NCBI RefSeq assembly: GCF_002162375.1
Contig: NZ_CP021425.1
Location: forward strand, 5,101,001-5,165,000
Length of the DNA: 64,000 nt
Reading direction: 5' to 3'
Origin: Oleiphilus messinensis
Lineage (GTDB): Bacteria > Pseudomonadota > Gammaproteobacteria > Pseudomonadales > Oleiphilaceae
The notes beneath the pieces were generated by a model. That model saw nothing but the letters and a program-made list of their open reading frames with translations. It had not been told where the DNA came from and made no database searches. The translations under genes and the position numbers were made by a program. Shown in pieces: positions 17,554 through 26,432 of this stretch; the stretch's first letter is position 1; every line of letters begins with the position of its first letter.

Positions 17554-17687
17554 ACAACCACTTTTGCCTCATCCAGGACTGCTTATCGACCATAATGACT
17601 CATCGCCACGCTCTCGCAAAGTCTATTGGTACCACACCGTTTTCATAAACCTGCTTAAACCTACTCAAGGTTTAAACGAGCCTATCC

Positions 17688-19343
17688 CTACAGCGCAGGG
17701 TGCGCGGAAAGCAAGGTAGTGCTTTCCTGAATCAAGTCGGGACTCATGCCCGGTCTACCATCAAGGCGAGCCTCAACGGAGTAACTAACCCGATTCACAC
17801 GACGAAAGTGACGCCAGCCACTCAGAAAATCTAATGATTTTTCGAGTGGTTGGTACCAACGCTGAAGTTTGTGGTAATACTGATAACCCCCGAGCGCCAT
17901 CCTTACAGGCGGATGCTCGGTCTTAACGGTACCCTTCGCGTTAATACCAATGAGTTGTTTTGGCGGCTTTTCTTTAAAGCCATAATGCCGACGACCAATC
18001 ACTAGCGCGGCCCCATGGTGATCTGAAAAACCGTGTCGATCGCGATATTTCATCCGCCCCAGTAATGAGGTATAAGCAGGGTTGACGTGATAAAGGCGTA
18101 TGCCGCGTTTTATGCTTTGCGTTTCAATCAAGTCCTTGATCTTACCGTAAGCAAAGGCATTCAACATGCGGGCATACTGAGGGTGATCCTGCTTTTGGTA
18201 TTGCCGTTTCTTTTGCTGAAAATCCAGCTTTTCGATCACCACCGCTTTACCTTGCTGCGCGGCAAAATCCATCAGGTCTCGTACGGCATCCCCAATAATG
18301 GCTGACCGTTGAACATCATTCTTATAGTGTAGCGGTAAGTCAAACGTTCGGTGTTGCAGTGGGTTACCGTTTCGATCCAGCTCGACGACCGCTAAGTGGT
18401 CCGGGTTGACATCTACACCGATGACACCTTGGTCATCATCGATCCACTCTGCTTGCTCTGCTGGTCCTGCCACTTCCACGCTAACGAGTAACCGCCAACC
18501 TTTTTTGTCTCGTTTAAATCGAAAACTCAGGGGTTGCCCTTTGATTGATTTATCGTGTTTTTTAACCTGATTCTGCCAAACGGCTTGGGCAATAGCCGCC
18601 TTACCATGCTTGAATTGCAGGTGATCAATGTTAATGGTCGTGCCAAACGTGGCGCGTAATTGATGGGGCACAAAGAGTTTTAGCTGGTAAGCACCTTCTT
18701 GCTCACTGGGCGATAGCTGGGCATTTTGACAGCCCCAGGATTCGTCATGAGACCCCACCAAGAGAAATTCGCGGTGTCGTGCTTCGTGCCAGCGTTGTTT
18801 CCAGCCTTCAATGGCCGAACCCGTTTCTAACGCTTGACGCTCTTTCAGCAGCTTTCGACCACCAAAACAAATCGGTGTTTTGTTTTCCTGTTTTTCGGCC
18901 ACCAAGGCGGACTGCTTTTGCTGCCAACGACGCAGTTTAACTTCCTTCTGTCGTAACCTGTTGCGAAGTTGTTTCGCCTGTTGCGGGCAGCCTTTCTCTG
19001 CAACATGATCACAGCGCTTATTTAGCTTGTTGAGCGTCTTCTCCAGCTGTTTGATTTTAACGTCCAGCGTCACCAGTCGGTTGTTTCGATTGGTTTGGTA
19101 AGACTGGATTAAGCCTTTAATGCTTTGCTGGACGCCTTGAAACACCCGATAGCTGAACGGCATCCCCATTTCATGCATAAACTGGGTACGATTCAATTGC
19201 TGGGCTTTAGGCTTTTGTAAGTTAGCAAACCAATGAAACTTCACTTGATTCCACAGCTCGGCATATTGGCATAATGCCGCATTCTGCTCATGAATCAAAT
19301 CAAGCCGGGTTTCAAAGGTGAGAGTTTTCGTTGGCGTATCCAC
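17688..19343 (-). CDS. tnpB: TnpB-related RNA-guided nuclease-like protein
   Basis: A 551-aa protein of the large TnpB-related group found in IS607/IS605-type elements. The RuvC core is visible: first Asp in VIGVDVNPDHLAVVELD, Glu in AVVIEKLDF, and a third acidic position in HGFSDHHGAALVIGRR. The usual TnpB CxxC zinc-finger pair between the second and third motifs is absent. The N-terminal half is longer than standard TnpB (about 400 aa) and contains a lysine-rich coiled-coil stretch at about residues 85-150. GTG start overlaps the tnpA stop (TAGTG). TnpB enzymes cut DNA with a guide RNA from the element's end; activity of this variant is inference. Confidence 0.82.
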   Translation of the reverse strand: MDTPTKTLTFETRLDLIHEQNAALCQYAELWNQVKFHWFANLQKPKAQQLNRTQFMHEMGMPFSYRVFQGVQQSIKGLIQSYQTNRNNRLVTLDVKIKQLEKTLNKLNKRCDHVAEKGCPQQAKQLRNRLRQKEVKLRRWQQKQSALVAEKQENKTPICFGGRKLLKERQALETGSAIEGWKQRWHEARHREFLLVGSHDESWGCQNAQLSPSEQEGAYQLKLFVPHQLRATFGTTINIDHLQFKHGKAAIAQAVWQNQVKKHDKSIKGQPLSFRFKRDKKGWRLLVSVEVAGPAEQAEWIDDDQGVIGVDVNPDHLAVVELDRNGNPLQHRTFDLPLHYKNDVQRSAIIGDAVRDLMDFAAQQGKAVVIEKLDFQQKKRQYQKQDHPQYARMLNAFAYGKIKDLIETQSIKRGIRLYHVNPAYTSLLGRMKYRDRHGFSDHHGAALVIGRRHYGFKEKPPKQLIGINAKGTVKTEHPPVRMALGGYQYYHKLQRWYQPLEKSLDFLSGWRHFRRVNRVSYSVEARLDGRPGMSPDLIQESTTLLSAHPAL

Positions 19344-19639
19344 TAGGCGATGGCTCGTTGATTTTTACGACTACGTGAACCATGCAATCGCGCAATTTGA
19401 GTTTGCAAATCTTTTTTCTGATCATGAGAAGAGACGCGTGCATAACAGATCGTTCTGCGTTGCTCATTAGCAGTCGACTGACCACAAAAGGCTACAAGTT
19501 TATCAAGCGCGTAACGACGATGGCCACCCGGCGTACGGAAATCTGAGAAAAATCGTGAATCTTTTTCCCAACGACGAAGGGTGGAAACGGCCACACCCAG
19601 CAGAAAAGCGGCAGCGCCTATCGATAGAAATTCAGCCAT
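19343..19639 (-). pseudogene. tnpA: internally deleted IS607 serine recombinase (TnpA)
   Basis: The 98-aa product starts with an intact MerR-like helix-turn-helix (FLSIGAAAFLLGVAVSTLRRWEKD, then TPGGHRRY) and enters the resolvase domain at TICYARVSSHDQKKDL, which contains the catalytic Ser. After LQTQI it jumps to ARLHGSRSRKNQR, which matches the extreme C-terminal segment of full-length IS607 TnpA (about 200 aa). Roughly 90 residues of the catalytic domain are missing without breaking the frame. The ATG at 19639 has GGAGG 8 nt upstream. It should bind DNA but not recombine. Confidence 0.8.
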
Positions 19640-19855
19640 AATCATGACCTCCATCCATGAGAAAACAATACTGTACAAGCTACTGTATATGAGTAGGTTT
19701 AGTCAAGTATTTAGTTAACTGTTAAAGCCCCGAGTGACAATTCAAAATCTGTAATGTGCACAAAAATAACTTGCCATCCCTAGCGTAAGCATCAAGTCCG
19801 ATTTAGTATGGTGTCTTCAACGTGAATTGATACGACTTTGACTTGAGACCACATT

Positions 19856-20701
19856 ATGATTGCTTACCAAGGCCACCAGGGCGCTTATTCCCATCTCTCT
19901 TGCCAGCATGTATTTCCAGACAGGGAAGCACGGGCCTGCAGTACGTTTATCGATGCCATGCAAATGGTGGAAAAAGGGCAAGCGGAGTTGGCCATGATTC
20001 CTGTGGAAAATTCGACAGCCGGTCGTGTTGAAGAAATCTACCGCTTGATTCCCAAGATGAGCTTACATATTGTGGGTGAACACTTTGAGCCCGTAAACCA
20101 TTGTTTACTGGGGCTGCCTGGTGCACAACTTGACGCGCTCACTCAGGTTGCTTCTCACCCCCAAGCCCTGGCACAGTGCGCACAGAATATAAGACGTCTC
20201 AATTTGTATCCAAATGCCACGCTGGATACCGCCGGTGCAGCAAAAGAACTCAAGGAATCCGGGGATTATCACAGCGCCGCGATTGCATCAAGTCTTGCGG
20301 CAGAACTATATGGCCTGGAAATACTGGAGGAGAACTTTCAGGATATCAGCGGGAATACCACTCGGTTCATCATTCTGTCTCACACCCAGGCACTTCCGGC
20401 ATACCAGGAAGGTGTTTCCTATATGACATCAATCATTTTTAAAGTCCGCAATATTCCTGCTGCGCTTTACAAAGCACTCGGCGGTTTCGCGACCAATGGT
20501 ATCAATCTCGTCAAGCTGGAGAGTTACATGCCCGGTGGAACATTGAATTCAAGCCAGTTTCACGTCGATATCGAAGGCCACATCGAAGAGCGACCACTGC
20601 GACTTGCCATGGAAGAGCTCAACTTCTTCGCAGAAGATGTCAGGTTATTAGGTACCTACCGTGCGCACCATTTCAGAGCCAGCGTGAGCTATCATGATTA
20701 A
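19856..20701 (+). CDS. pheA: prephenate dehydratase with ACT domain
   Basis: A 281-aa monofunctional prephenate dehydratase converting prephenate to phenylpyruvate for phenylalanine synthesis. Catalytic domain: AYQGHQGAYSHLSC, AMIPVENSTAGRVEEIY, H...CLLGLPG, SHPQALAQC, and the diagnostic ISGNTTRFIIL. A C-terminal ACT domain (SIIFKVRNIPAALYKALGGFATNGINLVKLESYM) should sense Phe. There is no N-terminal chorismate mutase domain, unlike enteric and Pseudomonas PheA. It starts just after the IS607-type element, and an aminotransferase follows 84 nt later. Confidence 0.94.
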   Translation: MIAYQGHQGAYSHLSCQHVFPDREARACSTFIDAMQMVEKGQAELAMIPVENSTAGRVEEIYRLIPKMSLHIVGEHFEPVNHCLLGLPGAQLDALTQVASHPQALAQCAQNIRRLNLYPNATLDTAGAAKELKESGDYHSAAIASSLAAELYGLEILEENFQDISGNTTRFIILSHTQALPAYQEGVSYMTSIIFKVRNIPAALYKALGGFATNGINLVKLESYMPGGTLNSSQFHVDIEGHIEERPLRLAMEELNFFAEDVRLLGTYRAHHFRASVSYHD

Positions 20702-20785
20702 CGTGCGATAGCAGGACAGATGGTATCCGCTTTGCTTTACTGTTAATAACGTATGTACCCGAACCTGACCCACGAAGGCCGTAAA

Positions 20786-22078
20786 ATGAACAATAACAGT
20801 GATCGCTCGTCCATCAATTTAAATGTTAGAGGCATTTTGCCCTCAGCAACACTCCGAATTAACGAACTGTCGAACAAGCTGAAAAGTGAAGGCAAGGAAA
20901 TCTTCAAGCTCGGGCTGGGCCAGTCCCCTTTCCCGGTTCCTGAAGTGGTGGTTGAATCTTTACGCCAGCATGCCCACGAAAAAGACTACCTGCCGGTTAT
21001 GGGATTAATGGCACTACGTCAGTCAATCGCTGAGTACATGAGCCGGGTGCAGCACATATCGCGCCGTGCAGAAGACATCATTATTGGTCCGGGCTCCAAG
21101 GAATTACTGTTTATCATGCAAATGGCCTACTACGGTGACTTGCTCATTCCCAGACCAAGCTGGGTTTCCTATGCTCCACAGGCTCGCCTGCTGGGCAGAA
21201 GCGTATACTGGCTGCCCACCGGACCGGAAAACAACTGGCAATTGACCGCGGATGAGCTGGATCTGGTCTGCCGGGATGACCCCACCCGACCACGCATTTT
21301 GATCCTCAACTATCCATCCAACCCCACCGGTTGTACTTACACGGATGACCAACTGCTTGAACTGGCTTATGTTGCGCGCAAGTACAATATTGTATTGCTG
21401 TCAGATGAAATCTACGGCGAAACCCGCTACGACGGCGAACACAAATCCATTGCTCGCTACTACCCGGAAGGCACTATTATCAGTACCGGATTAAGCAAAT
21501 GGTGCGGTGCCGGGGGTTGGCGTCTGGGTGCCTTTATATTTCCTCAAGAACTGAAGCCACTGCAGGAGGCCATGGCCATTATCGCAAGCGAAACATTCAC
21601 AGCGACATCGGCCCCCATTCAATATGCTGCCATTCGCGCCTTTCAAGGTGGCGAAGAAATCGATAATTACCTCGCAACATCGCGCAGGGTGCTTGCCGCG
21701 CTCGGTGAGTTCATTTACACAAAACTGTCTCAGATGCAGGTTAAGCTGAATCGACCGGAAGGCGGTTTTTATGTATTCCCTGATTTTGATCACTACCGAC
21801 AGGATCTGGCAAAGCACAATATACTCACCAGTGCCTCACTCTGTAATCGTCTGCTTGAAGACACCGGCATCGCTATGTTACCGGCAAGCGACTTTGGCTT
21901 CACGCCGGACACATTGATATCCCGGATCGCCTTTGTTGACTTTGACGGCCAGGCGGCCATTCAGGCAGCGGATAGCATTGGCAATGATACCCCCTTGGAT
22001 GAGTCATTTATCATCGAGAACTGCCCAAAAATTGCGACTGCTTTGACCAAAATGGAAGCCTGGTTCAAAGGGCTCTAA
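20786..22078 (+). CDS. PLP-dependent class I/II aminotransferase
   Basis: A 430-aa fold-type I aminotransferase. The PLP Schiff-base Lys lies in STGLSKWCGAGGWRLGAF, NYPSNPTGCTY carries the pyridine-contact Asn, and LLSDEIYGE the Asp that binds the ring nitrogen. ATG at 20786 has AAGG upstream; an ATG 33 nt earlier has no ribosome site. Location right after pheA suggests transamination of phenylpyruvate or another aromatic keto acid, but substrate cannot be read from the sequence. Its 3' end is the first unit of an 18-bp tandem repeat. Confidence 0.88.
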   Translation: MNNNSDRSSINLNVRGILPSATLRINELSNKLKSEGKEIFKLGLGQSPFPVPEVVVESLRQHAHEKDYLPVMGLMALRQSIAEYMSRVQHISRRAEDIIIGPGSKELLFIMQMAYYGDLLIPRPSWVSYAPQARLLGRSVYWLPTGPENNWQLTADELDLVCRDDPTRPRILILNYPSNPTGCTYTDDQLLELAYVARKYNIVLLSDEIYGETRYDGEHKSIARYYPEGTIISTGLSKWCGAGGWRLGAFIFPQELKPLQEAMAIIASETFTATSAPIQYAAIRAFQGGEEIDNYLATSRRVLAALGEFIYTKLSQMQVKLNRPEGGFYVFPDFDHYRQDLAKHNILTSASLCNRLLEDTGIAMLPASDFGFTPDTLISRIAFVDFDGQAAIQAADSIGNDTPLDESFIIENCPKIATALTKMEAWFKGL

Positions 22079-22153
22079 TAATTCAAAGGACTCTAATGTT
22101 TCAAAGAACTCTAAAGCTTCAAATCACTCGAATCTTTCAAAGCACTACAAAAT
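22064..22153 (+). repeat. five degenerate 18-bp tandem repeats at a gene end
   Basis: Units start TTCAAAG-/TTCAAAT and follow TTCAAAGGGCTCTAATAA, TTCAAAGGACTCTAATGT, TTCAAAGAACTCTAAAGC, TTCAAATCACTCGAATCT and TTCAAAGCACTACAAAAT. The first unit encodes the aminotransferase's last residues FKGL and its stop; divergence grows with distance. Confidence 0.8.
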
Positions 22154-22215
22154 GAAGCGACGTTTCAGCTCAGGATTGGTTTAATAACAGGACAAAGAAG
22201 AGAACAGGATAGACT

Positions 22216-23040
22216 ATGGGACACGATAACCTGCACGAGATTTCGATCTTTGCCGTTGACCTCGCTATGCGTGCGGGAGAGCTCATCAAACAAGGTCGAC
22301 AACGGGGCAACCTGGAACAGCACTACAAATCAGGCCAGGAACTCGTTACAGAAATGGATCTGAAAGTGGATGAGATGATCAACAAACACATCCGCAAAAT
22401 TTACCCGGATCACCGTATTTTATCCGAAGAGACTAATCCTGACCTGACCTTGGCGGAAGACCTTGAAGACCCAATCTGGATCATCGATCCAATCGATGGC
22501 ACCGTAAATTACGCGTATAACCACCACCAGGTCGCCATATCGATTGCTTTCGCAACCGGTGGAAAGGTTCAGGTCGGGGTTGTACACTGCCCTTTCCAAA
22601 ACGAAACCTTTCAGGCTATTGCAGGTGGACAGGCCATGTTGAATCACCGGCCAATCAAACCCAGCGCATCCATGTCACTTGAAACCTCATTGATTGGTAC
22701 CGGTTTTCCCTATCAGAAGAACGAAATAGCAGGCTTGATTCTGCGATTGAAGTCGGTGCTCTCGAGCTGCCGCGATATTCGCCGAATCGGCTCTGCGGCA
22801 ATCGATATCTGCTGGGTTGCAATGGGACGACTGGATGGCTACTACGAATCTCTGAGCCCGTGGGACTTCGCTGCGGCGCAACTTATTGCCAGGACAGCAG
22901 GGGCACAATGTGGCCACATCTATCCGCCCCCCGAAGGCATTAACCCGGAATTATTCGACCGGGATCTTCTGATCACCAACCCTCATATCCATGAACCATT
23001 GCGTGACCTTCTCATCGCCGCAGACGAAGCGGCTCAATAA
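22216..23040 (+). CDS. inositol monophosphatase-family phosphatase
   Basis: A 274-aa Mg2+-dependent phosphatase of the IMPase/FBPase/CysQ superfamily. Metal-binding motifs: SEET (Glu of motif 1), WIIDPIDGTVNY (DPIDGT) and the C-terminal LSPWDFAAAQLIA (WDxAA). TEMDLKVDEMI upstream also matches. Candidate substrates are myo-inositol phosphate or 3'-phosphoadenosine phosphates; the residues seen do not settle it. Good AGGA ribosome site before the ATG. It converges with the binding-protein gene at 23056. Confidence 0.88.
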   Translation: MGHDNLHEISIFAVDLAMRAGELIKQGRQRGNLEQHYKSGQELVTEMDLKVDEMINKHIRKIYPDHRILSEETNPDLTLAEDLEDPIWIIDPIDGTVNYAYNHHQVAISIAFATGGKVQVGVVHCPFQNETFQAIAGGQAMLNHRPIKPSASMSLETSLIGTGFPYQKNEIAGLILRLKSVLSSCRDIRRIGSAAIDICWVAMGRLDGYYESLSPWDFAAAQLIARTAGAQCGHIYPPPEGINPELFDRDLLITNPHIHEPLRDLLIAADEAAQ

Positions 23041-23055
23041 GAACACCTTGTTCAA

Positions 23056-23967
23056 CTACTCATAATCTCCGCGGCGCAGTGCTTCGAGTTGCGCCGTCAG
23101 TTCGCCAGAATCCTTAAGCTGCTGCAAGCCCTCATTAAACCACTGCAGCCAGCGCTCACTGTTAGGGTTGTTGCGGGGGAAGATTAAATGCAAAGGGTTT
23201 GAATGGAGCGGCTTGGGGTGATGGGTCAGCAGTGCCGCATCCTCGGGTGGAAACAGTTTGCGAATCATGGAATACCCGACCTGAAGGTCCTGGGGAAAAA
23301 CATGAGTTCGCCCTTTTATCAGCACAAAAAAGTTACTTTCATCCCGGGCAACACGATGGACTTTAAAAAAACCGTCCGCTTCATATTGTTCAAACATCTC
23401 GCCGTAATAATACCCCAGGGTTGCACCGATATTTAACCCCTCAAGATCCCGCAGCTGCTTCCAGTCAAAATCGAAATCCTTTCGATGAAAAAAGACCTGT
23501 TTGCCATCCATAATCGGATCACTGCAAAAGTACAGTTTTTCTCGTTCTGGTGAACAATAATAGGGCATCGTGGCATGAAACTCACCATCCAGCACCATTT
23601 GATAACCCCGGGGCCATGGCAGGTAACGATACTGGACACGAATCCCGTGCGTGGAAAAAATACGGGTAATTATTTGCGCAATTGCACCATGTCCCAAGTA
23701 AGACTCTGAAACATAGGGTACCCACTCCCCGGTTGCAATCTTGAGCACGTTCGCATCAGAGCTGGAGGCAGTGCGCTGCAACGTGGCCGACCTGAGATCG
23801 GCATCCTCAGCAACTGCAGTTTGCCAACAAAACAGTATGCAGACTAGCAACGGGCCGACAAGACGGCTGAACAGCCACTTGCGGTTCACACGCACAAACA
23901 ACCGGGTCAGATCGCCACCTTTGGGTTTAGCGTTTTCAAATACGCTTCCATCACAATGCACAAACAC
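23056..23967 (-). CDS. periplasmic substrate-binding protein (SBP_bac_3 type)
   Basis: A 303-aa exported protein like the amino-acid-type periplasmic binding proteins: a lobe starting LKIATGEWVPYVSESYLGHGAIAQIITRIF, a hinge, and LEGLNIGATLGYYYGEMFEQYEADGFF. The membrane-like signal (about residues 30-53) is preceded by about 25 polar residues, so the real start may be a downstream GTG or TTG. No permease or ATPase gene is adjacent, so it may serve as a stand-alone sensor or scavenging protein, like many such genes in marine gammaproteobacteria. Ligand unknown. Confidence 0.82.
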   Translation of the reverse strand: MFVHCDGSVFENAKPKGGDLTRLFVRVNRKWLFSRLVGPLLVCILFCWQTAVAEDADLRSATLQRTASSSDANVLKIATGEWVPYVSESYLGHGAIAQIITRIFSTHGIRVQYRYLPWPRGYQMVLDGEFHATMPYYCSPEREKLYFCSDPIMDGKQVFFHRKDFDFDWKQLRDLEGLNIGATLGYYYGEMFEQYEADGFFKVHRVARDESNFFVLIKGRTHVFPQDLQVGYSMIRKLFPPEDAALLTHHPKPLHSNPLHLIFPRNNPNSERWLQWFNEGLQQLKDSGELTAQLEALRRGDYE

Positions 23968-24062
23968 TTAACCCTGCCCTCATTACCCACAACGTCCAAA
24001 GTATACTGTGTTTAAAAACGAATGCCCGGAAGGTTTTGGCAATTTAGTAAAAATCGATGCGC

Positions 24063-24872
24063 CTAAAAAAACGTACCATCAATTGGCGAGGAGGCACTTG
24101 CATACAACTTTCTGGCCATTCGTCCTGCTCTGTACGCATCACGACCACTTTCCACAGCGCGTTTCATGGCCCGGGCCATAAGCAAGGGATTCTGCGCTGC
24201 AGCAATTGCAGTATTCATCAGTACACCGTCGCAGCCCAGCTCCATCGCGATAGTTGCATCTGAAGCGGTTCCCACGCCGGCATCAACCAGGACAGGCACC
24301 TTGGCATTCTCAAGGATCATCTTGATGTTATAAGGATTACGAATACCCAACCCCGATCCAATTGGTGCCCCCAATGGCATAACCGCGACACACCCCATCG
24401 CTTCAAGCCGGGCAGCAATAAGTGGGTCATCGTTGGTATAAACCATAACCTTAAAGCCATCATTGACCAAGGCTTCTGCGGCCACCAATGTCTCGGTCAC
24501 ATCAGGGTACAACGTTTTTTCATCACCTAACACTTCCAACTTCACCAGGTCATGACCATCCAGCAATTCACGGGCCAATTTGCAGGTACGGATCGCATCT
24601 TTTGCGGTGTAACAACCTGCTGTATTCGGCAGAATAGTGTATCGATCAGGCGGGATCACATCGAGCAGGTTCGGCTCATCCGGATTTTGGCCAATATTGG
24701 TTCGCCGAACCGCAACAGTGACGATTTCTGCCCCGCTCGCCTCAATACACAAGCGAGTCTCTTCCAGGTCTCTGTATTTTCCCGTGCCAACCAGCAATCG
24801 GGAGCTGTAAGTTTTACCCGCAACAGTCAACAAATCCTGCGCCTCAGCTTGGGCAATCATCTCATTACTCAA
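24063..24872 (-). CDS. thiG: thiazole synthase
   Basis: A 269-aa ThiG, which builds the thiamin thiazole phosphate from deoxyxylulose phosphate, dehydroglycine and ThiS thiocarboxylate. Visible: [24 protein letters not shown], the Schiff-base Lys in [39 protein letters not shown] and [14 protein letters not shown]. Normal length. It lies 79 nt after thiS and closes the string that begins at lptD. Confidence 0.97.
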   Translation of the reverse strand: MSNEMIAQAEAQDLLTVAGKTYSSRLLVGTGKYRDLEETRLCIEASGAEIVTVAVRRTNIGQNPDEPNLLDVIPPDRYTILPNTAGCYTAKDAIRTCKLARELLDGHDLVKLEVLGDEKTLYPDVTETLVAAEALVNDGFKVMVYTNDDPLIAARLEAMGCVAVMPLGAPIGSGLGIRNPYNIKMILENAKVPVLVDAGVGTASDATIAMELGCDGVLMNTAIAAAQNPLLMARAMKRAVESGRDAYRAGRMARKLYASASSPIDGTFF

Positions 24873-24951
24873 TGTTCTCTCCTGCAGTAAGCAAATAATT
24901 CAGGTTATATTTTTTAAAGCCGATCCGGCACTGGTGGACACCAGAAACGAA

Positions 24952-25182
24952 TTAACCGCCTCCGATGGCTTGCACAACTTCCACTATATCGCCATCTTGT
25001 ATCAGGTGCTGCTCGTGAAGGCTTCGGGTCACGATATCCATATTCACTTCAACGGCCACACGGGCATTCTCAAGCGCCATTTGTTTCAGCAATGCAGCAA
25101 TGCTCAAGGGTGCGTCAAAAGACATGGAGTCACCATTGACGGTAACCTCGATTTTTTGAATATGGGAAACTTCAGGGTTCAT
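24952..25182 (-). CDS. thiS: sulfur carrier protein ThiS
   Basis: A 76-aa ubiquitin-like sulfur carrier with the C-terminal Gly-Gly that is adenylated and thiocarboxylated (VEVVQAIGGG). The N-terminus carries about 10 residues more than most ThiS, so a slightly later start is possible. Its ATG overlaps the DUF423 stop by 4 bp, and thiG follows. Direct partner of ThiG. Confidence 0.93.
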   Translation of the reverse strand: MNPEVSHIQKIEVTVNGDSMSFDAPLSIAALLKQMALENARVAVEVNMDIVTRSLHEQHLIQDGDIVEVVQAIGGG

Positions 25183-25625
25183 AACTCACTCCTTCCGGCA
25201 ACCCGGGTCTGTTGAATAAAGCGCCAGATCACAGCCAGAAATAAAATTAACCAGCCAAACATAAGCAACATGCCACCCATCGGGGTGACGGGTGACACCA
25301 TTTCAGCAAATCCGGTTCCCGGAAATGCAACTCGGATGTAGAGCGTGACACTAAAACCGAAGATTCCAGCACAAAAACAAACGAAAACACCCCACAACAT
25401 AAAGCTCGACTGTCTCAGGTAAGGCCAGAGACTGCCAACGAGGAGTAAAGCCAGACTATGATAGAAATGGTATTGATTCGCAGTCTGCCAACGCCCGGCA
25501 TCGACCGAGTCAGACGCAACCAAATGGGCACCAACGGCACCGGCCACGACGGCAACCAATGCGAACAAACTTCCTGCAGCAAAACAAAATCCCTGCAGTG
25601 AACTCAAGCGAGCTTCAACATTCAC
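25179..25625 (-). CDS. DUF423 (YgdD-like) membrane protein
   Basis: A 148-aa integral membrane protein with four predicted helices (about residues 12-34, 55-68, 75-95 and 116-136). Family features: the N-terminal GAVGAHL, the WQTANQYHFYHSLALL segment and a glycine-rich third helix followed by TPMGGM. Function is unknown for the family. It overlaps apaH by 11 bp and thiS by 4 bp, so translation is coupled through this part of the operon. Confidence 0.88.
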   Translation of the reverse strand: MNVEARLSSLQGFCFAAGSLFALVAVVAGAVGAHLVASDSVDAGRWQTANQYHFYHSLALLLVGSLWPYLRQSSFMLWGVFVCFCAGIFGFSVTLYIRVAFPGTGFAEMVSPVTPMGGMLLMFGWLILFLAVIWRFIQQTRVAGRSEL

Positions 25626-26415
25626 AAGCTACTTTTTCCCCTGTATCTATGTTCACCAGAGTCAAGCAGCCCCCCCAGACACAACCGGTATCCAGTGCCA
25701 TAAAGCGCTCAGACCCGGTGCTTCCCTGCAACGCCGCCCAGTGACCAAAAACAATACGACCGTTGTCTGATCTGGGCAGACTATACCAGGGTACATAACC
25801 TTCAGGGGCATTTTCGGGTTCGTTCTTTGCGTTGAGCTCAAGCGCCCCCTCACGGGAGATAAAACGCATGCGGGTCAGATAGTTGGTAATGACACGCAAT
25901 CGATCCATTCCGGTCAATGAGTCATGCCAGATTTCCGGTTGATCGCCATACATGGCTTGAAAGTAGGCTCCAGCTTCTGGACCTCTGAGAACCTCACTTA
26001 CTTCGTCCGCATATTGGCAAGCCGCGTCGAAAGACCAGATATGGGGGATACCGGCATGGGCAACAAGAATGTTCCGGCCAGGATCAAAGTAGACTAACGG
26101 TTGCCGCTTTAACCAGGTCAACAATTCCTCAGCGTCTGGAGCGGAAAAAATATCCTCCAACGTGTCCTTGCGTTTCAGTTTGTGCCCACCGTAGGCAATG
26201 GCTAACAGGTGCAAGTCATGGTTGCCCAGAACGGTGATTGCAGCATCGCCCAAGGATTTGATCAAACGCAGACTTTCGAGGGATTTCGGGCCTCTATTGA
26301 CGATATCGCCAACGCACCAGAGCGTATCACACTCAGGATCAAAACCGACTTGATCCAACACATTCCGGAGTGCGTCATAACACCCCTGAATATCACCTAC
26401 TGCATAGGTTGCCAC
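25615..26415 (-). CDS. apaH: diadenosine tetraphosphatase
   Basis: A 266-aa symmetric Ap4A hydrolase splitting diadenosine tetraphosphate into two ADP. Metallophosphatase motifs are intact: GDIQGC, GDIVNRGPKSLES, GNHDLH, and LVAHAGIP with the late His. It starts 17 bp after rsmA; the apaG gene that often sits between these two genes in related bacteria is absent here. Confidence 0.97.
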   Translation of the reverse strand: MATYAVGDIQGCYDALRNVLDQVGFDPECDTLWCVGDIVNRGPKSLESLRLIKSLGDAAITVLGNHDLHLLAIAYGGHKLKRKDTLEDIFSAPDAEELLTWLKRQPLVYFDPGRNILVAHAGIPHIWSFDAACQYADEVSEVLRGPEAGAYFQAMYGDQPEIWHDSLTGMDRLRVITNYLTRMRFISREGALELNAKNEPENAPEGYVPWYSLPRSDNGRIVFGHWAALQGSTGSERFMALDTGCVWGGCLTLVNIDTGEKVACEC

Positions 26416-26432
26416 ACAAACACTCCTGCAAA

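Larger units (their letters stand above)
17656..19701. mobile_element. IS607-type element with defective recombinase
   Basis: Two overlapping minus-strand genes (an internally deleted tnpA and a tnpB) are bracketed by an 11-bp inverted pair, TAAACCTACTC at 17656-17666 and GAGTAGGTTTA at 19691-19701. IS607 elements have no fixed inverted ends or target duplication, so these limits are provisional. The element separates the J-domain gene from pheA. The region just past the tnpB stop (about 17560-17690), where such elements encode a guide (omega) RNA, contains further copies of the GGTTTAA motif. Confidence 0.7.

Noticed and set aside
22064-22153. CRISPR array at the 18-bp repeats
   Set aside because: Units are contiguous and degenerate with no spacers and no cas genes nearby, so they are tandem repeats.
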